A stretch of 64,000 bases of DNA from Paraburkholderia sp. Tr-20389 (GCF_017104565.1 NZ_JAAGPD010000045.1:1-64000), one strand, 5' to 3'. Positions 17,403-27,427 are shown, counted from the stretch's first letter. Translations and numbers: made by a program. The notes: generated by a model not told the origin, from the letters alone.

Positions 17403-20237
17403 TCAAACACGCGGCACGCCGTCCTCGACGAGCACCGCGACGGGCATCGTCGTCAGTGCTTCGCGCAAATAAAGCAGCCCCGTATCCTCGACCTTCGGCG
17501 CGGCAGGGCTCAGCCAGTCGAATAACGCGCGCCCGAACAGCTCTTCGGGCATCTGCACAGCCGTGTCGTCCCACGCAATCGGATCGACCAGCGGCACATC
17601 GTTGGCGGGATCGAGCAGCGCCATCGAAAGCCGCGTCGCAATCAACACCGCCCAGCAGTTGCCCTGACGCCGCGCGAACGCGATCACATGCTCCGCGTGC
17701 TTGCCTTGCACCGTGAGCGGCAGATAGCTGCCGTTGCTCAGCAATTCCGGAATCTGCATCCGCAGCGCGAGCATTCGCTGGATGATCGCGAGCTTCACGC
17801 GGCCGTCGTGCCATTTGGCGAGATAGTCGGAAGGCCGGGCTTCGCCGAGCATCTTCTGACGCTGCGCGAAATCGACGGGCCGCCGGTTGTCGGGATCGAC
17901 GAGGCTGAAGTCCCATAGTTCGGTGCCCTGATAGAGATCGGGCACGCCGGGCGACGCGAGACGCAACACCGTTTGCAGAAGACTGTTCACCACTCCCGCC
18001 CGGCCGATGCGCGCAACGAACTCGCTTAGCTCGCGCAGAAATCCGTCGCGACGCTGCGGCGCAAGAATGTCGAACAGAAACTCGCGGCAGCCGTTTTCGA
18101 AGGCTTCGTCGGGCGCGAGCCAGGTGGTGCGCAGCTTCGCTTCGCGCAGCGCCTTCAGCTGCCATTGCGCGACACGCTCCGCGAGCGCTTTGACGCCCGC
18201 TTCGTCGTCGGGCGAAAGTCCGGGCGGCCAGCAGCCGACCAGCGTTTGATACAGCATCGCCTCGGCGCCGGGGCCGGGCGCCCAGTCGTCGGCGTTGCCG
18301 TTCAGCGCGCGCCGGTGCGGTGTGTTCAACGTCGTCCATGCGCGCAGCGTCGCGATCCAGTCATCGGCGATTTCGCTGAGCACGGCAAGCCGCGCGCGCG
18401 TGTCCTCGCCGCGTTTGTGATCGTGGGTCGCCGTCGCCAGCATCGCGTGCGGAAAGCGTCGCGCGCGCTCCTGATTGCACGCGTGAAACTGCTCGACCGT
18501 CAGCGCGAATTCGCCCGGATCCGCGCCCACTTCGCAACGCGACAGCAGACGCCCATAGCGATAGCACGCCGTGTCTTCGATCGCCTTTGCGGCGACGGGC
18601 GCCGTCAGTTGCGAGAACAGTGTCTGCACCGTGCGGCGCGCCGACGCCGTGTGATTGAACGGATTCGCATTGCCGTTCTGCTGTGCGCTATACGCGGCGC
18701 CGCGTCCGTTGCCGTTCTCGTCCGCGCCGCTGCCGAGCCACGCATCGACGCGCGCGAGCGTGCCATGATCCGCTCGCGAAACCGTCTGCCTTGCGGCTTC
18801 CAGAGCGATGTCGAAATACACGTTGTCGGCCGCACTGCGCAAGCCGTTCTGCGGATAGATGCGATACACGGGAAAGTGCGCGGCAAGCTCATTGGTCACG
18901 CGGCGGATCGCGGTGTAAGTGAAATCGCGCGTGGTGATGCTGTCGCGCGCGAGCCGATGCAGCGCGCGCGACACGCGATCCAGTTCGGCGGGCAGATTCT
19001 CGGCGAGAATCTTGCGACGTGCGGGCTGTGCTTCGTCGGCGAAATTCGCGGCCCGGCCGCTCAGTTCGGCCCACGCTTCGGCGAGCGGCGCGGCGCCAGC
19101 CGGATCGTGCAGCAACGCGCCCGCATCGTTCATGAAGTCGTAGCCCGTCGTGCCGTCCACTGGCCAGTCGTCGCGCAGCGCTTCGCCGCGTCCGAGAATT
19201 TTCTCGACGACGATATACGGCGTCGTGCCCTCGCGCAGTTCTGCCAGCCGCTGACGCAACCGCTGCGTGTATTCGCGCGGCTCCGCGAGCCCGTCGACAT
19301 GATCGACCCGCAAGCCGTCGATCACGCCTTCCGCATAGAGCCGGAAGACCAGCGCATGCACGGCGTCGAACACTTCGGCGCGCTCGACGCGCACAGCCGC
19401 GAGCGTGCTGATGTCGAAGAAGCGCCGCCAGTTCACTTCGTCCGATGCGGTGCGCCACCACGCGAGCCGGACATGCTGGCGCTCGATCAGCCGATGCAGG
19501 CGGTCGCGCGTGACGGGGTCGTTCGGCGAATACGCTTCGAGCACGAACTCGATGGCCGATGCGCCGTTCTGCCGCACGAATTCGCGCAGCGCTTCGCGGC
19601 CTTCGGCGGCGCGCGGATGATCGGCGGGCTGCGTCGTGACGGGCGCGAAGCGGTCGGCGAGCGCGCTCAGATCGGCACGATCCGCCGATTGCAGAATGGC
19701 CGCGTAATCGATCGGGCACACCGGGCACTCGTGCTCTGCATAGACGATATTGAAGCGACCGTTGTCGGCATCGAAGCGCAACGCGATGCGGCCCGCGAAC
19801 AGCTCGTCGCCATACGGCGCGCCGAGCACGGGCATCAGCACCTTGCCGCGCAGTGCCGGGTCGGGCGAGTGCCAGTCGACATCGAAGTACCGCGCAAAGG
19901 CACTATGGCGGCCCCATTCGAGGATGTCCTGCCACCACGCGTTGTGTTTGCTCACGCCCATGTGGTTCGGCACGATGTCGACGATCAGACCCATGCCGAG
20001 TTCGTGAAGCTTGTCGGCGAGGCGTCGCAAGCCATGCTCGCCGCCGCATTCGGCGCTCACCTGGCCGTAATCGACCGTGTCATAGCCGTGCGTCGAGCCC
20101 GGCGTGGCTGTCGTGATCGGCGATGCATACAGATGGCTCACGCCGAGCGCGGCGAAATAGTCGACGTGCGCAAGCGCATCGTCGAACGTGAAGTCGCGAT
20201 GAAACTGGAGTCGGAGCGTGGCGCGCGGAACGGTCAT
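17403..20237 (-). CDS. treY: malto-oligosyltrehalose synthase
   Basis: TreY isomerises the reducing-end alpha-1,4 bond of maltodextrin to an alpha,alpha-1,1 bond, giving maltooligosyl-trehalose for TreZ. The 944-residue GH13 protein has TLRLQFHRDFTFDDA at the N-terminus, DIVPNHMG, the nucleophile Asp in DGLRVDHVDGLAEP, the acid Glu in VVEKILGRGEALRDDWP and the late motif TATHDHKRGEDTRARLAVLSE. The frame runs about 145 codons further upstream, but the ATG at 20237 overlaps the malQ stop (ATGA) and matches the family start. Last gene of the cluster, convergent with the CNNM gene 16 bp away. Confidence 0.96.
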   Translation of the reverse strand: MTVPRATLRLQFHRDFTFDDALAHVDYFAALGVSHLYASPITTATPGSTHGYDTVDYGQVSAECGGEHGLRRLADKLHELGMGLIVDIVPNHMGVSKHNAWWQDILEWGRHSAFARYFDVDWHSPDPALRGKVLMPVLGAPYGDELFAGRIALRFDADNGRFNIVYAEHECPVCPIDYAAILQSADRADLSALADRFAPVTTQPADHPRAAEGREALREFVRQNGASAIEFVLEAYSPNDPVTRDRLHRLIERQHVRLAWWRTASDEVNWRRFFDISTLAAVRVERAEVFDAVHALVFRLYAEGVIDGLRVDHVDGLAEPREYTQRLRQRLAELREGTTPYIVVEKILGRGEALRDDWPVDGTTGYDFMNDAGALLHDPAGAAPLAEAWAELSGRAANFADEAQPARRKILAENLPAELDRVSRALHRLARDSITTRDFTYTAIRRVTNELAAHFPVYRIYPQNGLRSAADNVYFDIALEAARQTVSRADHGTLARVDAWLGSGADENGNGRGAAYSAQQNGNANPFNHTASARRTVQTLFSQLTAPVAAKAIEDTACYRYGRLLSRCEVGADPGEFALTVEQFHACNQERARRFPHAMLATATHDHKRGEDTRARLAVLSEIADDWIATLRAWTTLNTPHRRALNGNADDWAPGPGAEAMLYQTLVGCWPPGLSPDDEAGVKALAERVAQWQLKALREAKLRTTWLAPDEAFENGCREFLFDILAPQRRDGFLRELSEFVARIGRAGVVNSLLQTVLRLASPGVPDLYQGTELWDFSLVDPDNRRPVDFAQRQKMLGEARPSDYLAKWHDGRVKLAIIQRMLALRMQIPELLSNGSYLPLTVQGKHAEHVIAFARRQGNCWAVLIATRLSMALLDPANDVPLVDPIAWDDTAVQMPEELFGRALFDWLSPAAPKVEDTGLLYLREALTTMPVAVLVEDGVPRV

Positions 20238-22414
20238 GGCGTATCGGACAACGAGGAAGCTGAGGTTGAGTCGGTGCGTGCCCGCTCGATCGCGAGCAGA
20301 CGGTCGCAAAACGTTTCGTCGGCGAACAGCGCGTCGACGGGCTGGATCACGCGGCGGCGCCAGTTCGGATGCTCGTCGATCGAGCCAGGCAGATTCGGCT
20401 GATCCGCGAGACCGAGCAGGTCTTCGAGCGGATACGTGACGAGCGGCGACGGCGTGGCCGCGACGAACGCGAGCGCTTCGTCGACGGGTGCGTTGTCGGT
20501 TGGCGGCGGTTCGACATCGGGCGCGGCGATGCCTGCCTGCTGGAACGCACGCCACAACGCGGCGCGGTCGTCGTCGCGCTCGGCCTGCGCGAGCGCGACG
20601 GGATCGCGTCCGTCGGCCCGCGCCGCCGTTTGCCCGACGCGATTGCGCCACACGATGTCCTCGCCGCGCCACCAGCCGGTGACGGTCGGAAGATCATGCG
20701 TGGTCGTCGTGGCGACGGCGCCGCTGTCCCATTCGGACGGCGCCTTGAAGCCCTCGCCGTCCTTCGTGCGTTCGAACCACAGCACGCGGATGCCCGCGAG
20801 CCCATGTTCGCTGAGCCGCTCGCGGAAGCCCGGCGGTACGGTGCCGAGGTCTTCGCCGATCACGATCGCGCGATGCCGCCACGATTCGAGTGCGATGAGC
20901 CGCAGCATGTCTTCGAGCGGATAGCGCAGGTACGCGCCGTTCTTCGCGGGCTCGCCTTCGGGCACGAGCCACAGACGCCGCAACCCGAGAATGTGATCGA
21001 TGCGGATGCCGCCCGCGCACGCGAATGCGGCGCGCAGCATGTCGATGAACGCCGAGAAGCCCTGGGTGCGCATCGCGCGCGGCGAAAAGGTAGTGAGGCC
21101 CCACGCCTGGCCCGCCTGGTTGAACAGATCGGGCGGCGCGCCGACGGACACGCCGTGCAGCATGTCGTCGCGATACGACCATGCATGCGAGCCCGCGCTA
21201 TCGCAACCGACGGCGAGATCCGCGATCAGGCCGATCGCCATGCCCGCATCGCGCGCCGCATGCTGTGCGTGCGACAGTCCCTTCGATGCGAGCCATTGCA
21301 GGAACAGATGAAACTCGACTTCATGCCGATGCTCGTTCGCGAAGGCCTCGACTTCCGGGCTGCGCGGGTCTTGCAGCGCGTCGGGCCACTTGCGCCAGTA
21401 GCCTTCCCCGTCGTGCTGCAACTGGAACGCGTGCAATGCTTCGAAGCGCGCATGATCTTCCAGCGCGCGACCGCCGCGCTCGCAGAAGCCGTGGAATTCC
21501 AGCGCACGCGGCGAGTCCTGCGCGCGGTCGTTTGCGCAGAAGCGCTCGAACAGCACACGCAGCGTCTTGAGCTTCAACGGCGTGGCCGTCTTCCAGTCGA
21601 TCAGCGGCTCTGCTTCGAGCTTCGTCCATGCCTCGATGCCACCCGCTGCATCGAGCGCGGCCTGTGCGGCTTGGGCACCGAACACGGCGGCGGGATCGAT
21701 GTGCGCGACGTTGAGCCACAGACGCGACGACGGCGAATACGGACTGAACGATCCCGGCAACGCGCTGAACATCGCGTGCGTCGGGCTGATTGCGAGTGCA
21801 TGCGCGCCGCGTTTCGCGCTTTCGATCGCGAGCGTGGTCAGGGCGGTGTAATCGCCGATGCCGCCGTCACCCACGCGCCGCAAGCCGTAGATCTGCGCGG
21901 CGATGCCCCATAGCGGCGGCGGCTGCTTGCCGTCGCCGTGCATTGCGTGCCACGCATCCGCGACGGTGTAGCACTTCGCGGGCGCGACGGCGAGCGTCAT
22001 CCGGTGATCGTTGAGCACGAGCGTGTGATAGCCCGGTTCGTCGATCGGCGAGAGCAGGGCCGCTTCGCCTTTGGGCGCAGTGAAACGTCCGTCGATCAGC
22101 GAGCCGCCTTCCAGTTCGATCCGGTAATGACTACCCGATTTGATCGCGGCGGCAGGCAGCGCGATGCCGCGTCCGCATTCGACCGTCATCAACGGCGGCA
22201 GCCTGCGGCCGGACAGTTCGGCTTCGAGAGCCGCGGCGCTCTGGCGGATCTGCGTGGCGTTGCCGCACGGCAGGCCCATCCGTTCGAGCAGCGCGGCAAG
22301 CGTGCTGTCGGGCACGCGCTTCTTGTTGTGATGCGCGTCTTCCCATTCGACTTCGAAGCCCGCGCGCGCGGCGAGCGTGTCGATGGAAATACCGGGGCGT
22401 CGAGTGGTGGCCAC
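20234..22414 (-). CDS. malQ: 4-alpha-glucanotransferase (amylomaltase)
   Basis: MalQ transfers maltodextrin segments between chains and releases glucose. The 726-residue GH77 enzyme has an N-terminal extension common in proteobacteria (about 1-140), then the nucleophile Asp in IRIDHILGLRRLWLVPEG, acid Glu in VIGEDLGTVPPGF and Asp in TTTHDLPTVTGWW. The GTG at 22414 sits 8 bp after AGAGGAG; a GTG at 22423 overlapping the treZ stop is also possible but would cover part of that ribosome site. It overlaps treY by 4 bp. Its role here is probably to adjust chain length of GlgX and TreY/TreZ products. Confidence 0.95.
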   Translation of the reverse strand: MATTRRPGISIDTLAARAGFEVEWEDAHHNKKRVPDSTLAALLERMGLPCGNATQIRQSAAALEAELSGRRLPPLMTVECGRGIALPAAAIKSGSHYRIELEGGSLIDGRFTAPKGEAALLSPIDEPGYHTLVLNDHRMTLAVAPAKCYTVADAWHAMHGDGKQPPPLWGIAAQIYGLRRVGDGGIGDYTALTTLAIESAKRGAHALAISPTHAMFSALPGSFSPYSPSSRLWLNVAHIDPAAVFGAQAAQAALDAAGGIEAWTKLEAEPLIDWKTATPLKLKTLRVLFERFCANDRAQDSPRALEFHGFCERGGRALEDHARFEALHAFQLQHDGEGYWRKWPDALQDPRSPEVEAFANEHRHEVEFHLFLQWLASKGLSHAQHAARDAGMAIGLIADLAVGCDSAGSHAWSYRDDMLHGVSVGAPPDLFNQAGQAWGLTTFSPRAMRTQGFSAFIDMLRAAFACAGGIRIDHILGLRRLWLVPEGEPAKNGAYLRYPLEDMLRLIALESWRHRAIVIGEDLGTVPPGFRERLSEHGLAGIRVLWFERTKDGEGFKAPSEWDSGAVATTTTHDLPTVTGWWRGEDIVWRNRVGQTAARADGRDPVALAQAERDDDRAALWRAFQQAGIAAPDVEPPPTDNAPVDEALAFVAATPSPLVTYPLEDLLGLADQPNLPGSIDEHPNWRRRVIQPVDALFADETFCDRLLAIERARTDSTSASSLSDTP

Positions 22415-22419
22415 GCGTG

Positions 22420-24330
22420 TCACTCCTCTTGAACGTGCTTGCGCGCGTCATGACCGACCGCGTATTCGCTGACGTCGCCCGTCAGCCACGCGACGAATGC
22501 GGTCGACGGCAACTCGCCCGTGTCCACGCGATCTCGCACACGCGGCGGCGTCTCGAAGATCACCTTGCCTGCGGGACGCTCGTCGAGCCGCACGGTGTCC
22601 TTGCCGAGATTCAGCGCGATCGACAGCGTCTCGCCGTCGGCGAGTTTCCAGCGCGCGACGAGCGCGTTAGTGTGCTGTGGGCCGGAGGCCTCCAGCACGC
22701 TCGCACCGAGCGGCTTGGCGTGCTTGAGACGCGGCGCGATCAGCTTGGCGCGCACGGCGAGCGCCGACTTGTAGAAATGCATCCAGTCGAGCGCGTCCTT
22801 GTACTCGGGCGAATCGCCGTGACGTTCGACAGGCGACGATTTGACGAGCGTCTGCGGATCGTTCGGATCGGGAATCAATGCGCGGCGTTTCTCGTCCGCG
22901 AACGCGGAAAAGCGCGCGAATTCCTTGCGGCGTCCTTCGCGCACGGCATTCGCGAGATCGCCGGTGTAGTCGGTGAAGAACAGGAACGGCTGTGTCGAGC
23001 CGTACTCTTCGTCCATGAACAGCAGCGGTATTTGCGGCGACAGCAGCAACAGGCCCGTCGCAGCGCGCAGTGCATCGTCGGAGCAGAGCGAGCGCAGACG
23101 CTCGCCCATTGCACGATTGCCGATCTGGTCGTGGTTCTGCAGAAACGCCACGAACGAAGCCGGTGACAGATGGCCGCTGGGCTGGCCGCGCGGCTTGCCG
23201 TCGTGGATCGGCGAAGGGTCGCCCTGATAGCCGAAACCGCTGCCGAGAATTTTCGCGAGCTTCTGTATCGGCTGGTCGGCGTAGGCGGCGTAATAGCCCT
23301 CGTGTTCGCCCGTCAGCAGCACGTGCAGCGTGTTGTGCGCGTCGTCGTTCCATTGCGCGGTGAAATGCGTGTCGAGCAGGTTCGCCGTGTTGCGCTCGTT
23401 TTCCAGCACGAGATGCACATGACGGCCATGTTGCACATGCGCGCGCACGTGATCGGAAAAACTGCGCAGCCAGTCGTCGTTGTCGATCGCATGCACGGCG
23501 TCGAGGCGCAGACCGTCGAAACGATACTCGTTGAGCCAGTACAGCGCGTTGTCGCAGAAGAACTCGCTTACCTCGCTGCGCGCGAAGTCGATTGCGGGCC
23601 CCCACGGCGTATGCGTGCCCTCGCGGAAGAAGGGCTTCGCGTACTGCTGCAGATAGTTGCCGTCCGGGCCGAAGTGGTTGTAGACGACGTCGAGAAACAC
23701 CGCGAGACCATGACCGTGCGCGGCGTCGATCAGCGCTTTCAGATCGTCGGGGCGTCCGTATGCGGAATCGGGCGCATACGGCAGCACGCCGTCGTAGCCC
23801 CAGTTACGCGTGCCGGAGAAATCGTTGAGCGGCATCAGTTCGATTGCGGTGACGCCGAGCGCGGCGATCGCGGGCAGACGCTTCATCACGCCTGTATAAC
23901 CGCCCAGCGCGCCGACGTGCAGCTCATACAGCACCGTTTCTTCCCACGGCCGGCCGCACCAGTTCGTGTGTTGCCACGTGTACGTGCGCGGATCGATCAC
24001 TTCGCTCGGTCCGTGCACGTCTTGCGGCTGGAAGCGCGACGCGGGGTCGGGTATCAGCAGTGCCCCGTCGAGCTTGTAGCGATACAACGTGCCCGCGTTG
24101 CAGTCGATTTCTGCCTCGAACCAGCCATTGCCCGTCGGGCTCATGTCGTGCGTGCCGGATGCCTGCTGGCTCGGGCTGCTTTCGACGGCGACCTGCGCCT
24201 TCGCGCACGAAGGCGCCCACAGCCGGAAGCGCGTGCGCGGCTTCGCGCTCGCCGCGCCGAGCAACTGCGCGCCGAACGGCAGGCAGTGCGCGTAATGATG
24301 CGCGTGAGGGTCGATCGGACGTTCATGCAT
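22420..24330 (-). CDS. treZ: malto-oligosyltrehalose trehalohydrolase
   Basis: TreZ hydrolyses maltooligosyl-trehalose to free trehalose and a shortened maltodextrin, completing the TreY-TreZ route from glucan. The 636-residue protein has an N-terminal CBM48-like domain (RFRLWAPSCAKAQVAVES), then the GH13 barrel with VVYNHFGPDGNYL, nucleophile Asp in DGLRLDAVHAIDN, acid Glu in HLVLENERN and FLQNHDQIGNRA. I chose ATG 24330 (MHERPID); an ATG four codons upstream is possible. It follows glgX by 86 bp. Confidence 0.96.
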   Translation of the reverse strand: MHERPIDPHAHHYAHCLPFGAQLLGAASAKPRTRFRLWAPSCAKAQVAVESSPSQQASGTHDMSPTGNGWFEAEIDCNAGTLYRYKLDGALLIPDPASRFQPQDVHGPSEVIDPRTYTWQHTNWCGRPWEETVLYELHVGALGGYTGVMKRLPAIAALGVTAIELMPLNDFSGTRNWGYDGVLPYAPDSAYGRPDDLKALIDAAHGHGLAVFLDVVYNHFGPDGNYLQQYAKPFFREGTHTPWGPAIDFARSEVSEFFCDNALYWLNEYRFDGLRLDAVHAIDNDDWLRSFSDHVRAHVQHGRHVHLVLENERNTANLLDTHFTAQWNDDAHNTLHVLLTGEHEGYYAAYADQPIQKLAKILGSGFGYQGDPSPIHDGKPRGQPSGHLSPASFVAFLQNHDQIGNRAMGERLRSLCSDDALRAATGLLLLSPQIPLLFMDEEYGSTQPFLFFTDYTGDLANAVREGRRKEFARFSAFADEKRRALIPDPNDPQTLVKSSPVERHGDSPEYKDALDWMHFYKSALAVRAKLIAPRLKHAKPLGASVLEASGPQHTNALVARWKLADGETLSIALNLGKDTVRLDERPAGKVIFETPPRVRDRVDTGELPSTAFVAWLTGDVSEYAVGHDARKHVQEE

Positions 24331-24416
24331 GTTTGTCACCATTCGTCGGCATGCTGACGGGTGTACTCATTCGTACAATCAGCATCGGCATTCATTCGAT
24401 AGTCGGACGCACGCGC

Positions 24417-26630
24417 CTAGCCGGACTGCTCCGGATCCGGCATCGACGTGCCCGGGTCCGGCGGCAGCGCCGTCAACAGACGTGGACCGTACTGCGCGCC
24501 CGCGCGCCAGCTTGCCTGCCAATCCGCATCGCCCGTCGGCTGCGCGGCGAGCACGACCATGCTGTGCGCGGCAACTTCCAGATCGGGCGTCGCGAGCGGC
24601 GCGGGCGGCGCCTCCGGGTCCGCCGTATCCAGCAGCACATGCCATTCCAGGTGCGGCGGAGGCGGCGTAAAACGCAGCGCCGTCGCCGCTGCGTTCAACA
24701 TCATCAACAATACTTCCGTTTCTCCATTGAGGCCTGCGCCTGCGCGCCGCAGCGTGAACGCCCGGCCTTCCGGGTCCTGCCAGGCTTCGATGGTCAGCGC
24801 TTCGCCGTGCTCGTCGAACCAGCCGACGTCGTAGAGGCCGGGCAACACTTCGCGATCGCCGAACAGGAAGCGGTTTTCGCGCAACAGTGGGTGCTGTTTT
24901 CGCAACGCGATGATGCGCGCGAAGAACATAGACATTTTGCGCCCGTGTGGGAGCGCGGCACGCTCCCAATCTACCCACGAAATTTCGTTGTCCTGGCAGT
25001 ACGCGTTGTTGTTGCCGCGCTGCGTGCGGCCCATTTCGTCGCCGGCGAGCATCATCGGGGTGCCGAGCGCGACGAACAGCGTCGCGATCAGCGAACGCGA
25101 CACGCGCTCGCGCGTTTCGGCGATGGCGGGTTCGTCGGTCGGGCCTTCGATGCCCCAGTTCGAGCCGAAATTCTCGTTGTGGCCGTCGTTATTGTTTTCG
25201 TTGTTGATCTCGTTGTGCTTCTGCGAGTACGACACGAGATCGGCCAGCGTGAAGCCGTCGTGCGAGGTGACGAAGTTGATCGACGCCGTGGGCTTGCGAA
25301 AGCGGCGGTTGAACAGATCCGCTGAGCCCGTCAGGCGCGCGGCGAGATCGGGCCGCATACCGGCATCGCCGCGCCAGAAGCGCCGCACGGAATCGCGGAA
25401 ACGGTCGTTCCATTCGCTCACGCCGGGCGGATGATTGCCGAGCTGATAGCCGCCAGGGCCGATGTCCCACGGCTCGGAGATCAGCTTGCGCTGCGACAGG
25501 ACAGGGTCTTGCCGGAGCGCGTCGAAGAAACCCGAACCGGGATCGAAGCCGGAATGCTCGCGCCCGAGCGTGACGCCGAGATCGAAACGGAAGCCGTCGA
25601 TATTGAACGCCGTCGACCAGTAGCGCAGCGAGTCCATCACCATTTGCAGCACGCGCGGGTGGGGCACGTTGAGCGTATTGCCGCAGCCGGTGTCGTTGAT
25701 GTGATGGCGTTCATCGCCTGGAATGAGGCGGTAATAGCTGGCGTTGTCGAGTCCTCGCCACGACACGGTGGGGCCCATTTCATTGCCTTCGCACGTGTGG
25801 TTGTAGACGACGTCGAGTATCACCTCGATTCCTGCCGCGTGCAGTTGACGGACGGCGATGCGCATTTCATCGAGCCGGTGTGCGGACAGATACGACGGCT
25901 CGGGTGCAAAGAACGCGGCCGTGTTGTAGCCCCAGTAGTTGCGCAGTCCGCGCTCGACGAGGAAGCGGTCGTTCAGGAATGCGTGCACGGGCAGCAGTTC
26001 GACGGCCGTGACGCCGAGTTTCAGCAGATGCTCGATGAATTCCGGCGATGCGAGTGCGGCGAACGTGCCGCGTTCGGGCGCGCGGAGATCCTTGCGCAAC
26101 ATCGATGCACCGCGCACGTGTGTCTCGTAGATAACGGTTTCGTTCCACGGCACGTTGGGGCGTGTGTCGTGCGACCAGTCGAAGGCTTCGTCGACGACGA
26201 CGCATTTGGGCATGGCGGGTGCCGAGTCGCGACGGTCGATCGACAGATCCATTCTGTTCGAATGCACGCGATAGCTGAACAGCGCATCGGACCATCGGAA
26301 CTGTCCGACGAGTTTTCGAGCGTACGGGTCGAGCAGCAGCTTGTGCGGATTGAAGCGATGCCCGTGTTGCGGTTGGTACGGGCCGTGGGCCCTGAAGGCG
26401 TAGACCGTGCCGGGATGCGCGTGCGGCAGGTAGCCGTGCCAGACTTCGTCGGTGCATTCGGGAAGCGCATAGCGCTTCAGTTCTTTTCTGCCTGTCGGTT
26501 CGAAGAGGCAGAGTTCTATACGGTGGGCGTTCGCCGAGAAGACGGCGAAGTTTACGCCTAAGCCGTCCCAGCTTGAACCCAGCGGGTAAGGGTTGCCCGG
26601 CAACAAACGGTCTGGAAGTACGTGCGGCAT
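24417..26630 (-). CDS. glgX: glycogen debranching enzyme (isoamylase type)
   Basis: GlgX hydrolyses alpha-1,6 branches, preferably short outer chains left after phosphorylase. The 737-residue protein has an N-terminal CBM48 domain (PLGSSWDGLGVNFAVFSANA) and a GH13_11 barrel with VVYNHTCEGNE, nucleophile Asp in FNIDGFRFDLGVTLGRE, acid Glu in LISEPWDIGPGGYQLG and INFVTSHDGFTLADLVSY. The ATG at 26630 (MPHVLPD) has AGGA upstream; an earlier in-frame ATG at 26663 looks non-family. It is the first gene after element copy B and must have its own promoter if B ends glgB transcription. Confidence 0.96.
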   Translation of the reverse strand: MPHVLPDRLLPGNPYPLGSSWDGLGVNFAVFSANAHRIELCLFEPTGRKELKRYALPECTDEVWHGYLPHAHPGTVYAFRAHGPYQPQHGHRFNPHKLLLDPYARKLVGQFRWSDALFSYRVHSNRMDLSIDRRDSAPAMPKCVVVDEAFDWSHDTRPNVPWNETVIYETHVRGASMLRKDLRAPERGTFAALASPEFIEHLLKLGVTAVELLPVHAFLNDRFLVERGLRNYWGYNTAAFFAPEPSYLSAHRLDEMRIAVRQLHAAGIEVILDVVYNHTCEGNEMGPTVSWRGLDNASYYRLIPGDERHHINDTGCGNTLNVPHPRVLQMVMDSLRYWSTAFNIDGFRFDLGVTLGREHSGFDPGSGFFDALRQDPVLSQRKLISEPWDIGPGGYQLGNHPPGVSEWNDRFRDSVRRFWRGDAGMRPDLAARLTGSADLFNRRFRKPTASINFVTSHDGFTLADLVSYSQKHNEINNENNNDGHNENFGSNWGIEGPTDEPAIAETRERVSRSLIATLFVALGTPMMLAGDEMGRTQRGNNNAYCQDNEISWVDWERAALPHGRKMSMFFARIIALRKQHPLLRENRFLFGDREVLPGLYDVGWFDEHGEALTIEAWQDPEGRAFTLRRAGAGLNGETEVLLMMLNAAATALRFTPPPPHLEWHVLLDTADPEAPPAPLATPDLEVAAHSMVVLAAQPTGDADWQASWRAGAQYGPRLLTALPPDPGTSMPDPEQSG

Positions 26631-26693
26631 GGCAAATCCTGTTTTGTTTTTTAAGCTTTGCAAGCGGTCTTTTACTTTGCCCTCCTAGAGTTG

Positions 26694-26762
26694 GTTTGCC
26701 TTCTCGGCGCGGGCTACGCCTTTTGGCTCTTGCTCTGTGGTTTTGGTTTTGGTTTCGCTTTC
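26694..26762 (+). repeat. A/B-shared leader of copy B with two-unit hexamer repeat
   Basis: This stretch matches 13079-13177 next to copy A, including TTCTCGGCGCGGGCTACGCC, but has only two TTTCGC hexamers where copy A has seven hexamers. The leader lies directly upstream (on the minus strand, 5') of glgX and may contain or disturb its promoter. The remaining gap 26631-26693 is AT-richer than its surroundings (TTTTGTTTTTTAAGC) with no other recognisable element. Confidence 0.75.
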
Positions 26763-27412
26763 GCTGGCATCCGCGTTTTGCCTTCGTACTTCATGCGTCG
26801 CCCCTGTGCGGGGCAGCACCTACTTTTCTTTGCAGCGGCAAAGAAAAGTAGGCAAAAGAAAGCCGCTCACACCGCCAGCACTTGTGCTTGCCTGCGGGCC
26901 CCCAACGGGTCCCGCACTTCACACGGCATCGCACTATCTTCCGCCGTTGCCATCGTGCTAACTGATGCATCACCCGCTTCACACTCCCGCGTCACGGCCT
27001 GAGTTACCAGAATTCGACCGCCGCCCAGGTGGCAAACTGTGTGTAGGTAGTCGCGCCGCATGCGTGGCGCTCTTACGACACCGATCCCGCTTTTCAGTCC
27101 GGAGTGGTGCACTTCGATCGGGACGGCCTACACACAGTTTGCCACCTGGGCTGCACAGACGAATCGCTGGCGCTGCTGCACTATGGGTGCGTGGAGCGGG
27201 TGATGCGCTTGCTCAGCGCGTTGGCAACGCGCACAAAACAATGTGTTGCCGTGTGGAGTGCGGGACCGGTTGGGGGCCCGCAGGCAAGCACAAGTGCTGG
27301 CGGTGTTAGCGGCTTTCTTTTGCCTACTTTTCTTTGCCGCTGCAAAGAAAAGTAGGTGCTGCCCCGCACAGGGGCGACGCCTGAACACCGACATGCAATC
27401 GCGGATGCCAGC
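26763..27412. repeat. Inverted-repeat element, copy B (650 bp)
   Basis: Bounded by GCTGGCATCCGCG (26763-26775) and its complement (27400-27412). The core pair is 27020-27047 with 27127-27150 around a 79-bp spacer (27048-27126). Both outer arms carry the same CTACTTTTCTTTGC hairpin, unlike A and C, whose right arm has a diverged version. The inner arms are in the opposite left-right order to A and C: the GTGCTAACT-type arm lies left. It separates glgB (stop 27460) from glgX (start 26630) in an otherwise tight cluster. I treat it as non-coding. Confidence 0.9.
27020..27150. repeat. Core of copy B
   Basis: A 24-bp perfect inverted repeat with GTGGCAAACTGTGTGTAGG on the left arm encloses a 79-bp spacer that reads CGCTTTTCAGTCCGGAGTGG on the + strand. 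That is the opposite strand sense from copy A. Because the inner arms are also swapped, B has the same arm-spacer relation as A. Confidence 0.85.
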
Positions 27413-27427
27413 GACAACAACAGCCAA

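Noticed and set aside
18165-20402. A 745-codon frame on the + strand
   Set aside because: It is antisense to treY, with Arg-rich low-complexity composition and no ribosome site.
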